Origin: Simmondsia chinensis
Lineage: Eukaryota > Streptophyta > Magnoliopsida > Caryophyllales > Simmondsiaceae
Direction: 5' to 3'
Length of the DNA: 64,000 nucleotides
Assembly (NCBI GenBank): GCA_018398585.1
Contig: JAGTTD010000010.1
Span: forward strand, 21,957,739 to 22,021,738
Shown: in pieces, positions 1 to 11,343 of the stretch
Numbering within the stretch: position 1 is the first letter of the stretch
How the letters are laid out: each line of letters starts with the position of its first letter
The notes under the pieces: generated by a model
Told to the model about the DNA's origin: nothing
What the model saw: only the letters and a program-made list of their open reading frames with translations
Database searches by the model: none
Program-made: the position numbers and the translations under genes

Positions 1-1010
1 CAGCTAGTGTGGCAACTGGACAACAGGATCAACCTCTTGATCCAGTACAATCTTGAGCTACAAGTGTGACACTTGGACAATCTGATCGTCTACTAAATTC
101 TGGAACAAACGATGCTTCATCCAGTTACAGAATTGGCAGTTTTAGGCAGCCATGGATTCAAATAGAACCTTTCGATGGTAAACATAGATTTATAAACAGA
201 ATTGGCAGTGTGACTCAATCATGGATTAGAAGATGTGATCGGTACTTTCATTTTTATTATATTAACGAAGCTGAGAAGGTTGAACTAGCTGCTGTTCACC
301 TCCAAGGAGATCACGAGTTATGGTTTTATAGTGTTTTGAAAAGTAATCCTCCCTTGTCTTGGGCTTAAGTTGTGGAAGAACATTGTGAGCGTTATGGAGA
401 CGAGGACTCCAATGACATAGTAAATAACTTCAATAAGGTAGTGCAAGTTACATCTGTGAGAGAGTATATGATAAGATTCAAGAACTTAAGGGCTAGTATG
501 ATCTCTACCTATCCTCAGGCCATGGAATCATATTATGTTTTCAACTTCATTAGTGGCTTACAGCCAAAGATTAAGAACCTTGTCAAAGAAATCGGTCCAA
601 GAACTTTATCAAAAGCATATGCTAAAACTAAATTGTTTGAAGCTACGGTTCTTACATCCAATGAGGGACCAAGGAAAAGAGGCAGTACTTTACATCAACA
701 ACAGAAGGGATCAGTGAGGTCAAGGTCTGTTCGTTCTGATGAGAAGAAGGTCAAAAAATTGTGTTTCAAATGTAATCAGCCTTATTCATTTGGACACAAA
801 TGCAATTCTAAGTTTCTTATGTCAGCAAGAGAAGCTGCTGTAGATGATGAATCTGAAGATGAGGAAATTGAGGCTGAAGTCGATAGTTCTAAACACGACT
901 CACTTGATGAGCTTCTAGATGATGAAGTGGAGATTTCTATGAAGGCACTAACTGGAAATGGAGCTCATAACACCATAAGAATCAAAGGGCAAGCAGGCAA
1001 CAAAAGCCAT
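1..1010 (+). pseudogene. gag remnant of element 1
   Basis: Nucleocapsid/capsid-type Gag, open in two pieces (66-368 and 372-1028) separated by an in-frame stop at 366-368; the start is lost beyond the window. The capsid-like core reads RRCDRYFHFYYI, then VELAAVHLQGDHELW and a CERYGDED block, matching the gags of elements A, B, E and G here. A zinc knuckle of the C-X2-C-X7-H-X-C kind (CFKCNQPYSFGHKC, near 763-805) follows; this non-canonical spacing is common in plant chromoviruses. An acidic linker leads to protease. Not translatable as one protein. Confidence 0.85.
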
Positions 1011-4000
1011 TGTGATTTTGATAGATAGTGGTAGTACTCACAACTTCATTGATCCAAAGGTGGTTAGGAAAGGTGGACATGAAATGATTAGGACTCATCC
1101 TTTGGCCGTAACTATGGCAGATGGGAATTCCATCCTTACTCAGACTAAATTTCAAGGGTTCAATTGGTCAATGCAGAATCACGAGTTTGTTTATGATTTC
1201 AAGATCTTGCCATTGGGAGGTAGTGACATGGTTCTTGGTATGGATTGGATGAGATCTTTTAGTCCCGTTGTCTTTGATTTTGCCCAACTAAATGTGTCCT
1301 TTAAGAGGCAAGGATCTACTATGAAACTGCAGGGCATGGCTGATAAGGCTCAACTTCAGCTGTTAAGTGGCAAGAATTTGAGTGAAGGAATCAAGAAAAA
1401 AGGCTTATCAGTAGGTTGGGCAGTTGTTTGCAATCTCACATACTGATTTGGGAGAGCAATCTCTTCCTGAAGTGCAAGCTTTGATTGAGGAGTTCAAAGA
1501 TCTATTTGAGCAACCAGGTTCACTACCTCCAAAGCGGAACTTGGATGATGCGATCCCTCTTAAACCAAATTCAGAACCTGTGAGGTTTAGGCCTTACAAA
1601 TGCCCACATTCTCAGAAAACTGAGATAGAAAGGCAGGTTGAATAATTACTCAAGACTTGCATCATTCAACAAAGCCACAATCCTTTTGCTTCTATTATCA
1701 TGGTTAAGAAGGGATGGCATGACTAGGATGTGCATTGACTACAGACATCTTAACTCGCTTACAGTCAAGGAAAAATTTCCTATACCAATTATTGATGATC
1801 TTCTAGATGAGCCTCATGGTGCACATTTCTTCTCTAAGATGGATTTGAGGCAAGGCTATCATGGAGCAAGACATTTATAAGACCGCTTTTAGAACTCACC
1901 ATGGGCACTATGGGTTCGTGTTATGCCTTTTGGATTAATTAATGCTCTAGCAACTTTTCAGAAAGTGATGAATGATGTCTTCAAATAGTTCTTGAGGAGA
2001 TTTGTGTTGGTGTTCTTTGATGACATCTTAATTTACAGCCCAACCCTGGAGGAACATTTGGGACACTTTAGAGAAGTGTTCTTGGTCATGCACAGTCACA
2101 AGCTTTATGCCAAATTGACTAAGTGCTGTTTTTCTCAATCACAAATAGAGTACTTAGGCCATGTGATTTCTCATGGAGGTGTTTCTACAGACTCTTCTAA
2201 AGTTCAGGCTATGAAAGAGTGGCCAACTCCAGTTACACTCAAGTAGTTAAGAGGTTTCTTGTGATTGACAAGTTACTACATGAAGTTCATGGCTAGTTAT
2301 GAAGCAATTGCTAAGCCACTAACTGATCTCTTGAAGAAAGATGCCTTCAAATTTTTAGATAAGGCTCAAGTTTCTTTTGAAGCCTTGAAGATAGTCATGT
2401 GTGTAGCTCCAGTCCTTGTAATGCCTGACTTCAAGGAGGAATTTGTGATAGAAATTGATGCTTGTAGGAGTGGTATTGGGGCTGTGTTATCTCAGCAAGG
2501 AAGACCACCTTAGCCAAGCTTTAAGTCTAAAGCACAAGGAGTTGTCCACATATGAAAAGGAATATCTTGCAATTCTTCTAGCAGTTGATAAGTGGAGACA
2601 CTATTTGGAAGGCTATCGATTTATCAACAGGATAGATCATCAAAGTTTGAAGTATCTGTTAGAACAAAAGATCGTTACTAGGATTCAGAAGAAAGGGTTG
2701 ATGAAGATGCTTGGTCTTAATTACGCGATTGAGTACAAGAAGGGGAAAGAGAAACAAGCAGCAGATGCTTTATCTTGAAGAGTGGAAGAAGCTGAATATG
2801 GTTCTTGTGGAGCTGTATCTCTGGTGCTTCCAGCCTGGATGGAAGAAGTGTACAAGTCATATGAGAATTAAAACTTTGCAAAAGAATGTGTTATTGCCTT
2901 CAGTATTAACAAATCCAGCAGCCTTGCTTTTGATGCTGAATTGTCTGTTGTCAAGGGAATTATCAGATTGAATGGTAAGTTATACATTGGTTCTTCTTCA
3001 GATTTGAGATAGCAGGTCATTAGTGCATCTCATGATTATGCAAGGGGAGGCTACCCTGGCTTAGAAGGAACCTACCAAAGGCTTAAAGGGTACTTCAGCT
3101 AGTCAGGTATGAAGAAAGATGTGAAGGAATTTGTTCAAACCTGCAAGATTTGCCAACAACCTAAGAGTGATGATAGTAGGTACCAAGTTCTTCTCCAGCC
3201 TTTACCTATTTTGGATGGTGCTTGGCAGCATATAAGCATGGACTTTATTGAGGGCTTACCGAAGTCAAAGGGTCAAGAAGTTATTTGGGTGGTTGTGGAT
3301 TGCTTTACCAAGTTCAGCCACTTTATTGCCTTGGCTCGACTAGTTACAACTGAAAAACTTGCAAGAGTGCTCCTTGATAGTGTCTACAAACTTCATGGAT
3401 TACCACAATCCATTACTTCTAATCAGGACAAGCTCATCCTACCATCCTCAGACTGATGGACAAACTAAGCATGTAAACTAGTGTATTAAGCAGTATTTGA
3501 GGAGCATGATTTTCAACCATCCAGGAGTATGGGGCAGGTTGTTATCTTTGTCAGAGTATTGGTACAATACTGACTTCCATTCTTCAATTGGTACTACTCC
3601 CTTCAAGGCTCTATATGGATATGATCCATCCACTCCCTTAGTTCTGCAAAAGGTTACTTCCTCAGTTTCAGAAGTATCTGATTTAGTGCTTCAGAGAAGG
3701 CAGCTGGTGCAGCTTTTTAAGGACAATCTCCAACAAGCACAAGCAAGGATGAAGTACTATGCTCATAAAAAGCATGTGGACAAGTCATTTGAAGTAAGGG
3801 ATATGGTATATTTGAAGCTTCAACCCTATAGGCCGGTAACTGTGGTAGTACGCAAGTGCATTAAGCTTTGTGCCTGATACTTTGGTCCTTACAAAATCAT
3901 TAAAAAGCTAAAAAAAATGGGCTACATGCTAGAATTACCCCTAATTCTTATGTGTATCCGGTGTTCCATGTTTCCCTCTAAAAGAAACAACTTAAGAAGG

Positions 4001-4225
4001 GAAAAACTTGTTTTATTAACCCCCCCAGAAGTGGGGTTTAGTGGTGCTTTACTGCAGGTACCTGCAGCTATTATGCATTTTAGGATGCAGCAGGCTTCAG
4101 GAAGATCAGTTGAAGAAGTTCTCATGCAATGGGTCAACTCATGAGAAGGTGATGTTTCTTGGGAGGATATGAGGTTCTTGAAGAGTCAAATTCTAACCTT
4201 TCATTCTAGAGACAAGAATTCTTTC
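1011..4225 (+). pseudogene. pol remnant of element 1 (protease, RT, RNase H, integrase, chromodomain-like tail)
   Basis: Retropepsin begins at about 1012 with the catalytic motif ILIDSGSTHNFID. RT follows (about 1480-2250): [18 protein letters not shown], then the catalytic block VFFDDILIYSP near 2010-2045, both aspartates present. RNase H spans about 2265-2780 (IEIDACRSGIGAVLSQ, ending QAADALS). Integrase has its CKICQQ zinc-binding half near 3140, the first catalytic Asp in MDFIEGLP near 3240, and HPQTDGQ near 3450. About 22 codons between those two catalytic regions are missing compared with element G. The tail at 4100-4200 keeps a chromodomain-like VLMQWVNS..SWED. Numerous stops and frameshifts (for example 1643, 1878, 2245, 2776, 3454) make it a pseudogene. 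Confidence 0.88.
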
Positions 4226-4238
4226 AAGGGGAGGGAAT

Positions 4239-4612
4239 TGTTATGATTCATCTTTCATGTTTTGTTGGCTTTGCGTCCAATTGTAATAAGCTTCCATATA
4301 GCTTAATTGAGTGTTGCGCTTTGTTATATTTCTTAGCATAAGAGTCTTAAGGCTTTTTGGCGCCAAATTCAGATGTTAGTTAGGAAGTCGGTTAATGCTT
4401 GATCAGTCTTGCTTCTAGCCAATTGTGGCGGTTGCTTACTTAAGTCAGTTGTAATGAAATGGTTAGTTAAATAGCTTAGATCTTCTTGTATGAGATTCAT
4501 TCAATGAAATGAAAAATATCTTGTTTCTCTCTCCCATCTAGTTCTCTCTCTAATTTCTATTCTCCTTCTCTTCTCTTCCCTTCTCATCTAAACTCTCGTC
4601 TATCCAATACTT
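4239..4612 (+). repeat. 3' LTR of element 1, left part
   Basis: The LTR starts TGTTATGATTCAT immediately after a polypurine tract (CAAGGGGAGGGAAT, 4225-4238). It contains a pyrimidine-rich stretch with TTCTCATCTAA near 4560-4600. Element A interrupts it after 4612. It resembles the LTR of element G in its ends and in the pyrimidine-rich U5 part. Confidence 0.85.
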
Positions 4613-4968
4613 TGTTATGAATCTAAATTGGTCTAGGTTCATAAGCTAGGGATGAGATTGATAGAAGAGAGTTAAGATGAGAAGAAAAATGAAAGAGATG
4701 AGAAATAGAAGAACGTCTAGAAAACATCTAGATCAAAGAGGGAGAATAGACTTCAATATCATTCATCAACATTCTGAGCTTACAAGTGAGACTACTCCTA
4801 TTTATACTAGCTTAGGACAAGGACAAAGAGTAACTGTCCTTCCCTCCAAAACGCCACATTCAAATGCATTCCTAGTTCCCTTTACTAAACGCATTACTAA
4901 GATACTAAATTGATCGATTACAATTATAGCTTTATTAGAACTAACACATATATCCTAGAATCATAACA
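4613..4968 (-). repeat. 3' LTR of element A
   Basis: Runs TGTTATGAATCT...AGAATCATAACA with inverted terminal bases. It differs from the right-hand copy (11344-11698) at about 20 positions. Confidence 0.9.
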
Positions 4969-5120
4969 ACACTCCCTCTTTAAGAGATTCTTGTCCTCAA
5001 GAATCTTAGGACAGAGGATTGGGACTTGAAGAATTCTTTATTGTGCTAAAAACTATGAAATGGCAGCTGAAAATGAGATGGATTCTGAATCTGCAGCAAG
5101 AATTAGCAGTGCTACTGGTG
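4969..5120 (-). other. Left interior of element A (3' untranslated part)
   Basis: About 150 bp between the 3' LTR of A and the insertion of B. On the - strand it ends in CTTAAAGAGGGAGTGT, a polypurine tract next to the LTR. No pol sequence is visible. The last five bases (TGGTG, 5116-5120) are the target duplicated by B. Confidence 0.75.
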
Positions 5121-5638
5121 TGTTATGCATGTGATTGAATCACAAAGCATAAGCTAAGTAAATTTAAGGTAGATGAAAGTATGAGATGAGAAAGAAGTGA
5201 ATTAAGATAAGAAATTAGAGAAATAAGGATGAGAAGTAGAGAGAGTTAGATAAGAGAGAGAAGGTTCATCTCAAAAGAGATATTTCTTGATATTTGATTG
5301 AATGATCCTTATTACACTTGAAAGCAACTACTTATAGCCATCTATTACATTGAACAAGACTACTACTTCTAATTGACTTAAGCAAGGAAAATATCTAGGT
5401 CAACTAAAAAATATCTAACTAACAAGTAATAAGCCTTTTGGGCCCAAACACTAACAACCACAACTACCAGCATCTAAACAGTGCAGCCAACGCAGCCCTT
5501 CAACAGGTGACTTCACGCCTTATTCTAGAACTACTAATTAGCAACAAAACAAGAGCAAATAAAACATAACAGCAGCACATCAGTTATAGAATCAACATCC
5601 GAAACCCCTTAGATTCTCATCAAGCTCGGATCATAACA
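5121..5638 (-). repeat. 3' LTR of element B
   Basis: 518 bp, TGTTATGCATGTG...CTCGGATCATAACA. It carries GATGAGAAG-type purine blocks, which on the element's own strand are TTCTCATC repeats. Confidence 0.92.
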
Positions 5639-5740
5639 TTCCCTTCCCCTTGAGAACATTCTTGTCCTAAAGAATGCAATTTAGAGATCATTCATGCCTC
5701 GCAATGTAACTCTAGATCCCTGACATTCAAAGGACACAGC
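5639..5740 (-). other. 3' untranslated region and polypurine tract of element B
   Basis: On the - strand this follows the Gag-protease stop and resembles the end of pol 3' flanks elsewhere in the window (a TTCTTTAGGACAAGAATG block just before the polypurine tract). It therefore looks like the join left by an internal deletion that removed RT to integrase. Confidence 0.6.
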
Positions 5741-7807
5741 TTACTTAACATAATCAAAGGACACCAGGTTGAAAGAACGCATCCAATCAACTCCAAGCAT
5801 CATATCACATCCACCTAAGGGAGGGACTCTGAAATCATATGTGAACTGATGCTCCTGCATAGACCACTGAAAAGCTCGGCATTTGTCCTGAGTAAGGATA
5901 GAGTTTCCATCATCCACGGTCACTACTAAGGGATGAGTCTTGATCACCTCATGTCCCACTTTCTTCACTATTTTAGGATCAATAAAATTGTGAGTGCTTC
6001 CACTGTCTATCAAGATGACAATAGATCTCATGCCTGCTTTTCCTTTGATACGGGTTGTGTTATGAACTCCTTGCCCTGTCAAAGCCATCAAGGAAATCTC
6101 AACTTCATCCTCAAAAAAAAGTTCTGAATCAAAACCCTCATCTTCAACCTCGGCCTCATCACTATCAGACTTCCCTGCAATGTTAACTCTCCTAACTGTC
6201 ATAAGGAATTTAGGATTACATTTATGTCCAAATTCATAAGGCTGACGGCACTTAAAACAGAGTCTTTGAGACCTCTTCTCAAAAGTATTCTTCTCAAGGC
6301 TGCGGTTCACTTTGGGTTCATCTACCCCCTTTTGATGTTGTTGGAAACTTTCTCCTCTATGCTTCGGTCCATCATTGGATGTTAGAACTGTGGCCTCAAA
6401 CAACTTGGCCTTTGCATAAGCTTTGGATAAAGAAGTAGGACCAATTGCCTTCCCCAAGTTCTTGATTTTAGGCTTTAATCCACTGATGATGCTTGAGACA
6501 TAAAATGACTCAGTGGCTTGAGGATAGACAGTTATCAAGCTTGCTCTAAGGTTTTCAAACCTTGTCATATACTTCTTTACGGTTGAGACTTGAGTTACCG
6601 TGCTGAAGTTATCAATAATGTCACTAGAGTCTTCATCACCATATCGCTCACAAAGCTCAACCATAAATTCAGCCCAAGTCAGTGTAGAATTACTCTTCAA
6701 TAGGCTATAAAGCCAAACGTCATGATCTCCTTGAAGATAAACCGTAGCTAGTTCCACCTTTTGTTCATCGGGAATGGAATAAAAGTGGAAGTAATGTTCA
6801 CATCTTCTTAACCAAGAATGTGGCCACTTCCCATCAAAATTTTCAAGTTGAACTCTTGGTTGTCTAAAGCCATTTTCTCTACTACCACTTGTAACATCAC
6901 TGCCTCGAATGGGACTAATTTCATAAGCATACTGTCCAGAGCAATGCTGTTGAACCTGATCTGGAGGCCAAACTAAATGTTCCCCGAACAAGCAAGCCAA
7001 TTGAGTATGTGCTTGATCAGGTGGATGAGCAAACTGTCTTGCATCCATTGTGTATGATCCGAATTGCACTAAATGATCCTGAGAATGTCCATTTTGTTCA
7101 AGATTCTTGCTGGAAGATCGAACCTGCACCTGCTCAGATAGATTTTCATGCTGTCTGGTAGTTAAATCAGTCTCTGAAATGCGATTTTGTGGTCCAACAT
7201 CAGCAGGTTGGAGGTAAACTTGAGGCCTAACAGACACATTAGCCATTTGAGGTCTTTCTTGAGATCCAGCTGCAGCATCTGGTACCTGAGGGTGTATCCC
7301 ATCAGCAGGTCTTCCTAACTGACTTGCAGGCAACAAACCTTCCACACCAGCATCAGTTCTCGGTCTTAGCATTTGATTATGTAGGGTAGCAAAGCAATCC
7401 TCAACTGTAGCCTCAATTCTTTGCAAATTTTGAGACAATCGATCTTCACTCTTTTGATTGCTATATAGCTGCATTTCCCTAAAAAACTGGAGCATTCTTT
7501 CTTCCCTCTTTTGATCATTTTCCAGTTGACTTTGCTTAAGTTGATCAAACATTGCAATCCTTTGTTGATCTTTTTCCAGCTGACTTTGCTTAAGTTGATC
7601 AAACATTTCATTCCTTTGCTGGTTGCTCTCTTGTCTAAACCGTTCAAACATTGCATCAATTTTCGAATTCAGCCGTTCATTAGTAACAAATTGTGCCTCC
7701 TTTGCTACACTTGCACCAACTACAGCAGCATAAGAGTTGTTAGGATCAACTTGAGTGGCTGGATTACCAGCTCCTGCACCAGATCTTGCAGTTACTCCAT
7801 TAGCCAT
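5741..7807 (-). CDS. Intact Gag-protease polyprotein of element B (688 aa)
   Basis: Structural polyprotein of a chromovirus-like gypsy element: Gag would form the virus-like particle and the protease would cleave it. The start MANGVTARSG matches the start region of gag in elements A, E and G. Residues about 50-130 are a Gln/Lys-rich coiled coil containing a tandem 18-residue repeat (MFDQLKQSQLE twice). The capsid-like core lies at about 310-460 (LRRCEHYFHFY, YLQGDHDVW, CERYGDED). A C-X2-C-X7-H-X-C zinc knuckle spans residues 517-530, and the retropepsin LIDSGSTHNFID has its catalytic Asp at about 601. The frame stops after MLGVDWMRSF, where RT would normally follow. It is the only long undamaged retroelement frame in the window. 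Confidence 0.92.
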   Translation of the reverse strand: MANGVTARSGAGAGNPATQVDPNNSYAAVVGASVAKEAQFVTNERLNSKIDAMFERFRQESNQQRNEMFDQLKQSQLEKDQQRIAMFDQLKQSQLENDQKREERMLQFFREMQLYSNQKSEDRLSQNLQRIEATVEDCFATLHNQMLRPRTDAGVEGLLPASQLGRPADGIHPQVPDAAAGSQERPQMANVSVRPQVYLQPADVGPQNRISETDLTTRQHENLSEQVQVRSSSKNLEQNGHSQDHLVQFGSYTMDARQFAHPPDQAHTQLACLFGEHLVWPPDQVQQHCSGQYAYEISPIRGSDVTSGSRENGFRQPRVQLENFDGKWPHSWLRRCEHYFHFYSIPDEQKVELATVYLQGDHDVWLYSLLKSNSTLTWAEFMVELCERYGDEDSSDIIDNFSTVTQVSTVKKYMTRFENLRASLITVYPQATESFYVSSIISGLKPKIKNLGKAIGPTSLSKAYAKAKLFEATVLTSNDGPKHRGESFQQHQKGVDEPKVNRSLEKNTFEKRSQRLCFKCRQPYEFGHKCNPKFLMTVRRVNIAGKSDSDEAEVEDEGFDSELFFEDEVEISLMALTGQGVHNTTRIKGKAGMRSIVILIDSGSTHNFIDPKIVKKVGHEVIKTHPLVVTVDDGNSILTQDKCRAFQWSMQEHQFTYDFRVPPLGGCDMMLGVDWMRSFNLVSFDYVK

Positions 7808-8512
7808 GATGGATGCTGCTACCTACGTCTTTGCTGCACTGCACCTGAACTTCACAATATGAATTGAACTTGATCATATTAATCCAGTGGCAGCAAGTGA
7901 GCTTAGATCAGCTAGAACTGAGCTAAATCACAACTAATTGAACACCTTCTATGCGAAGCTCAGATCACTACAATCACAACTTAATGACAACACATACCAA
8001 TACACAGCTCAATCTTAAATCTCCAACAAAAGCATCAACAAAATAGTACCTATACTACTAAATTTGAGCTTATTATGATCCAGTTGTTTTTGTATTTGTA
8101 CTTACACTTCGATTGGTTGGAATGAACTTAAAATTCAGCACCACAAATCAATTGTGTAGCATCAGCTCATCATTAGAATCATCAACTATGCACGAACACT
8201 TGCATTATTGATCAATTCACCAACTAAATTGAGGTTCAATTGATTGCACTTGCCTAAATACAACAGAACTGGAAGTTGCTGCAGAATTGCATCATCCGAT
8301 CAATTCTACACTAAAACTTTTTTTCTTCTTTTTTTTTTGTTGATTAATTGCAACGAACACCAGGGCTTGACACAATACAAACTTAATTTAGTTGAATTTG
8401 ATCCAACTAAATCAAATGCGAAGCATCTAAAGTCTCTTACGCAGCACAACAATAATCTGATTTTTTTGATTTTTTTTTTTCTTGATTATGAGCTCGATTG
8501 GAAGCCAAACCT
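7808..8512 (-). other. 5' leader of element B
   Basis: About 700 bp between the PBS (8513-8527) and the Gag start. AT-rich and non-coding, with poly-T runs near 8318-8340 and 8460-8482. It is clearly homologous to the leader of element A (10300-11328), sharing for example the blocks around CACCACA(A/G)ATCAATTG and CGATTGGAAGCCAAACCTGG. Confidence 0.7.
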
Positions 8513-8527
8513 GGCTCTGATACCAAA

Positions 8528-9045
8528 TGTTATGCTCGTGATTCAATCACAATGCATAAGCTAAGTAAAATTGGGAGAGATAAGAGTGTGAGATGAGAAA
8601 GAAGTGAATTAAGATGAGAAATTGGAGAACTAGGGATGAGAAGTAGAGAGAGTTAGATGAGAGAGAGAAGGTTCATCTCAAAAGAGATATGTCTTGATAT
8701 TTGATTGAATATTCCTTATTACACTTGAAAGCAACTACTTATAGCCATCTATTACATTGAACAAGGCTACTACTTCTAACCGACTTAAGCAAGGAGATTA
8801 TCTAGATCAACTAAAAAATATATATCCAACAAGTAATAAGCCTTTTGGCGCCAAACACTAACAACCGCAACTACCAGCATCTAAACAGTGCAGCCAATGC
8901 AGCCCTTCAACAGGTGACTTCACGCCTTATTCTAGAACTACTAATCAGCAACATAGCAAGAGCAAATCAAACATAACAGCAGCACATCAGCGACAGAATC
9001 AACACCCGAAACCCCTTAGATTCTCATCAAGCTCGGATCATAACA
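8528..9045 (-). repeat. 5' LTR of element B
   Basis: 518 bp, TGTTATGCTCGTG...CTCGGATCATAACA, adjoining the PBS on its left and the TSD copy TGGTG on its right. Confidence 0.92.
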
Positions 9046-9133
9046 TGGTGTCGATGCGAGCAAACAACCAGATGCAGCAGCAATGGTTCTGATTCAGGTG
9101 CACTATTGACATTCCTATAATGAACTCCTAGAT

Positions 9134-10300
9134 TCATCCACACCCCACGATTTCCAAGTCTTGGACTTTATCCATGTCCGAATTGCAGCTCACAAAGCCA
9201 TCTCCTTGATCCTTCTCAAATTCATTGCCCATTAGAGCCATTAGGTGTTGAGGGTTGCACTTGTGACCAAAGTAATACCTTTGGTGACACATGAAGCATA
9301 GCTTTTGAGTCTTTTTCTCCTCCGAACTCAAGCCTTTACTACCTCGGCCTTCTACAAGGTTGGGAAGCATTATGGACTCATACAATCTTGCCTTCGAGTA
9401 AGCTCTAGAGAGTGTTGGCGGGTTAAGTGCCTTGACAAGATTGTTGATCTTAGGATTGAGGCCACTATTGAAGCTAGAAACATAATAGGCCTCATTTTCC
9501 CCTGGATAAATGGACATCATCCTCGCCTTCAAGTTTTCAAACCGAGTCATGTACTCTTGACATTACTGTCTTGAGCTAACTTGTTGAAGTTGTCCACTAC
9601 GTCACCCGGATCTTCATACCCATATCTTTCACAAAATTCATCCACAAAATCTTGCCATGTTATAGTGGGATTGCTATGGATTAAACCAAGGTACCAAACT
9701 TCTTGATCTCCTTTTAAATAAATCGCGGCCAATTCAACCTTCTCAATCCCAGGAGTAGCATAGAACCTAAAGTATCATTCACATCTTCGTATCCAAGATT
9801 GAGGTTAAGTACCATCAAAAGCATCAAGTTCCACTCTTAGCTGCCTAAATCCAACTCTTCTCAGCACTGCCACCATTTCCTCATGCTCTGCCATTGGTCT
9901 ATGAACTACTTGATCTTGAGGTCTAACTTGGCGAGGTGCAACAGGTGCTTGTTCAATCCCAGCAGCCACATCAGGAACTGTAGCTCTTTCTTGATGCTGC
10001 TCAGTGGGTAAAATTCCAGCTCTTGGATGTTGTGCTTGTATATTGAGTTGTTCTTGCATCCCAACCAAACGCTGCTCAAGTTTATGCTCAAATTGCTTTT
10101 ATCTAGTTAGGAATATTTGTTTAAATGCCATAAACATTTCCTGAAGTTACTGCTGCCACAAAATTATTTGTCCAGAAGCATTCCCTGCATCAATACTAGT
10201 ATTAATAGCTGCTTCTGAGGTAGTTCCAGTAGCTACTTCGGCATAAGTTACAGCTTGGGACCTAGCAGTGACACCTCCTGCCAGGCCTGTTGATTACTTC
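9134..10300 (-). pseudogene. gag remnant of element A
   Basis: Gag broken into frames at 9134-9550, 9547-9732 and 9805-10068, plus a start region near 10290 (GGVTARSQAVTYAEV). It has the same blocks as the other gags here: QSWIRRCE, VELAAIYLKGDQEVW, CERYGYEDPGD and zinc knuckle CFMCHQRYYFGHKC near 9270-9310. There are stops at several points and a frameshift near 9550. It ends shortly before the insertion point of B with no protease or RT following. Confidence 0.82.
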
Positions 10301-11328
10301 CTTCTAGCCAGATTGCAGGACTATGCAATTGCTAACAACTTAGTTCAATTTGTGCTTGAGTGTAATAGCTAATCAAGTTCACCTCTGGCACAATCTTAGA
10401 ATAATACTTCCAACATAGTACTGTCTAATTCGGGTGAGTTCAACACTATCAAGCACTTTTTCAAAATACCATGCGTGTAAATAACAATGTGTGAAGCATA
10501 CTACAGGGATCACTTTACAATTGCACACAAATGCAGGCGCTACTCAGCACCTCTATATGATTGGAACTTGAAGCTAAATTGTAGCACGTTCTTGATGAAA
10601 TTTAGCTTGATCGGGATTAAATGCATCACAATCAAATTAATGCCACTATTCTTGTTAACTTCAATCTGAACTCTAAGCTTAATTGATGCAGACTATGTTA
10701 CCTCAGCAAATAATCGAGCACCTCTCAGGTTTACTTCTGATCAACTTAAAAACTAGATGTCCTTGAGATGTTCTTGATCAACTTCCATCTAATCAAGCAA
10801 CTTAATGGCAGCTAAACACCAAACCGCAGCAGATCTTGCAAATTTTCAGTGGAACATCAATAACACAGTACCTGAACTACTAGATTTGAGCTGAATTTTG
10901 ATCCGGTTGATCTTGTAGTTGTTCTCGCACTTTGATCGGCTAGAATGAATTAAAATTCAGCACCACAGATCAATTGCTTAGCATCAGCTCATCACTAGAA
11001 TCATCAATTATGTACGAGTACTTGCATTATTGATTAATTCGCCAACTAAATCGAGGTTCGAGTGATTGAACTTGATTAAATGCAATAGAATTGAATATTG
11101 CTGCAAAAATGCATCATCCGATCACTTCACCACCACATCGAATTGCCGTAGAACCTGTTTTTGTTGATCAATTGCAGCCAACACCAAAGCTTAACACAAT
11201 ACAAACTCAATCTAGTTGAAGTCGATTCAACTAAATCAAATGCAAAGCATCTAAAGTCTCTTGCGCAGCAACAACAATCTAATTTTTTTGAATTTCTTGA
11301 TTAAGAGCTCGATTTTGAAGCCAAACCT
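10301..11328 (-). other. 5' leader of element A
   Basis: About 1 kb of non-coding sequence between the PBS and gag, related to the leader of element B. No independent gene is seen. Confidence 0.65.
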
Positions 11329-11343
11329 GGTTGTGATACCAAT

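Larger units (their letters stand above)
5121..9045 (-). mobile_element. Element B: LTR retrotransposon with intact Gag-protease ORF and no pol (TR-GAG-like)
   Basis: Two 518-bp LTRs flank a 2.9-kb interior, with perfect TSDs TGGTG at 5116-5120 and 9046-9050. The PBS (8513-8527, TTTGGTATCAGAGC on the - strand) fits initiator tRNA-Met. A polypurine tract (reverse of 5639-5657) abuts the 3' LTR. The only coding region is one 688-codon Gag-protease frame; RT, RNase H and integrase are gone, and the frame ends about 100 bp from the 3' LTR. This is the architecture described for plant terminal-repeat retrotransposons with a GAG domain (TR-GAGs), which need pol in trans. By hand count the LTRs differ at about 41 of 518 sites. 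Confidence 0.92.

Noticed and set aside
4677..4913. 78-codon frame, also present at 11407-11643
   Set aside because: It recurs only because both are LTR copies of element A; no domain, and on the strand opposite to the element.
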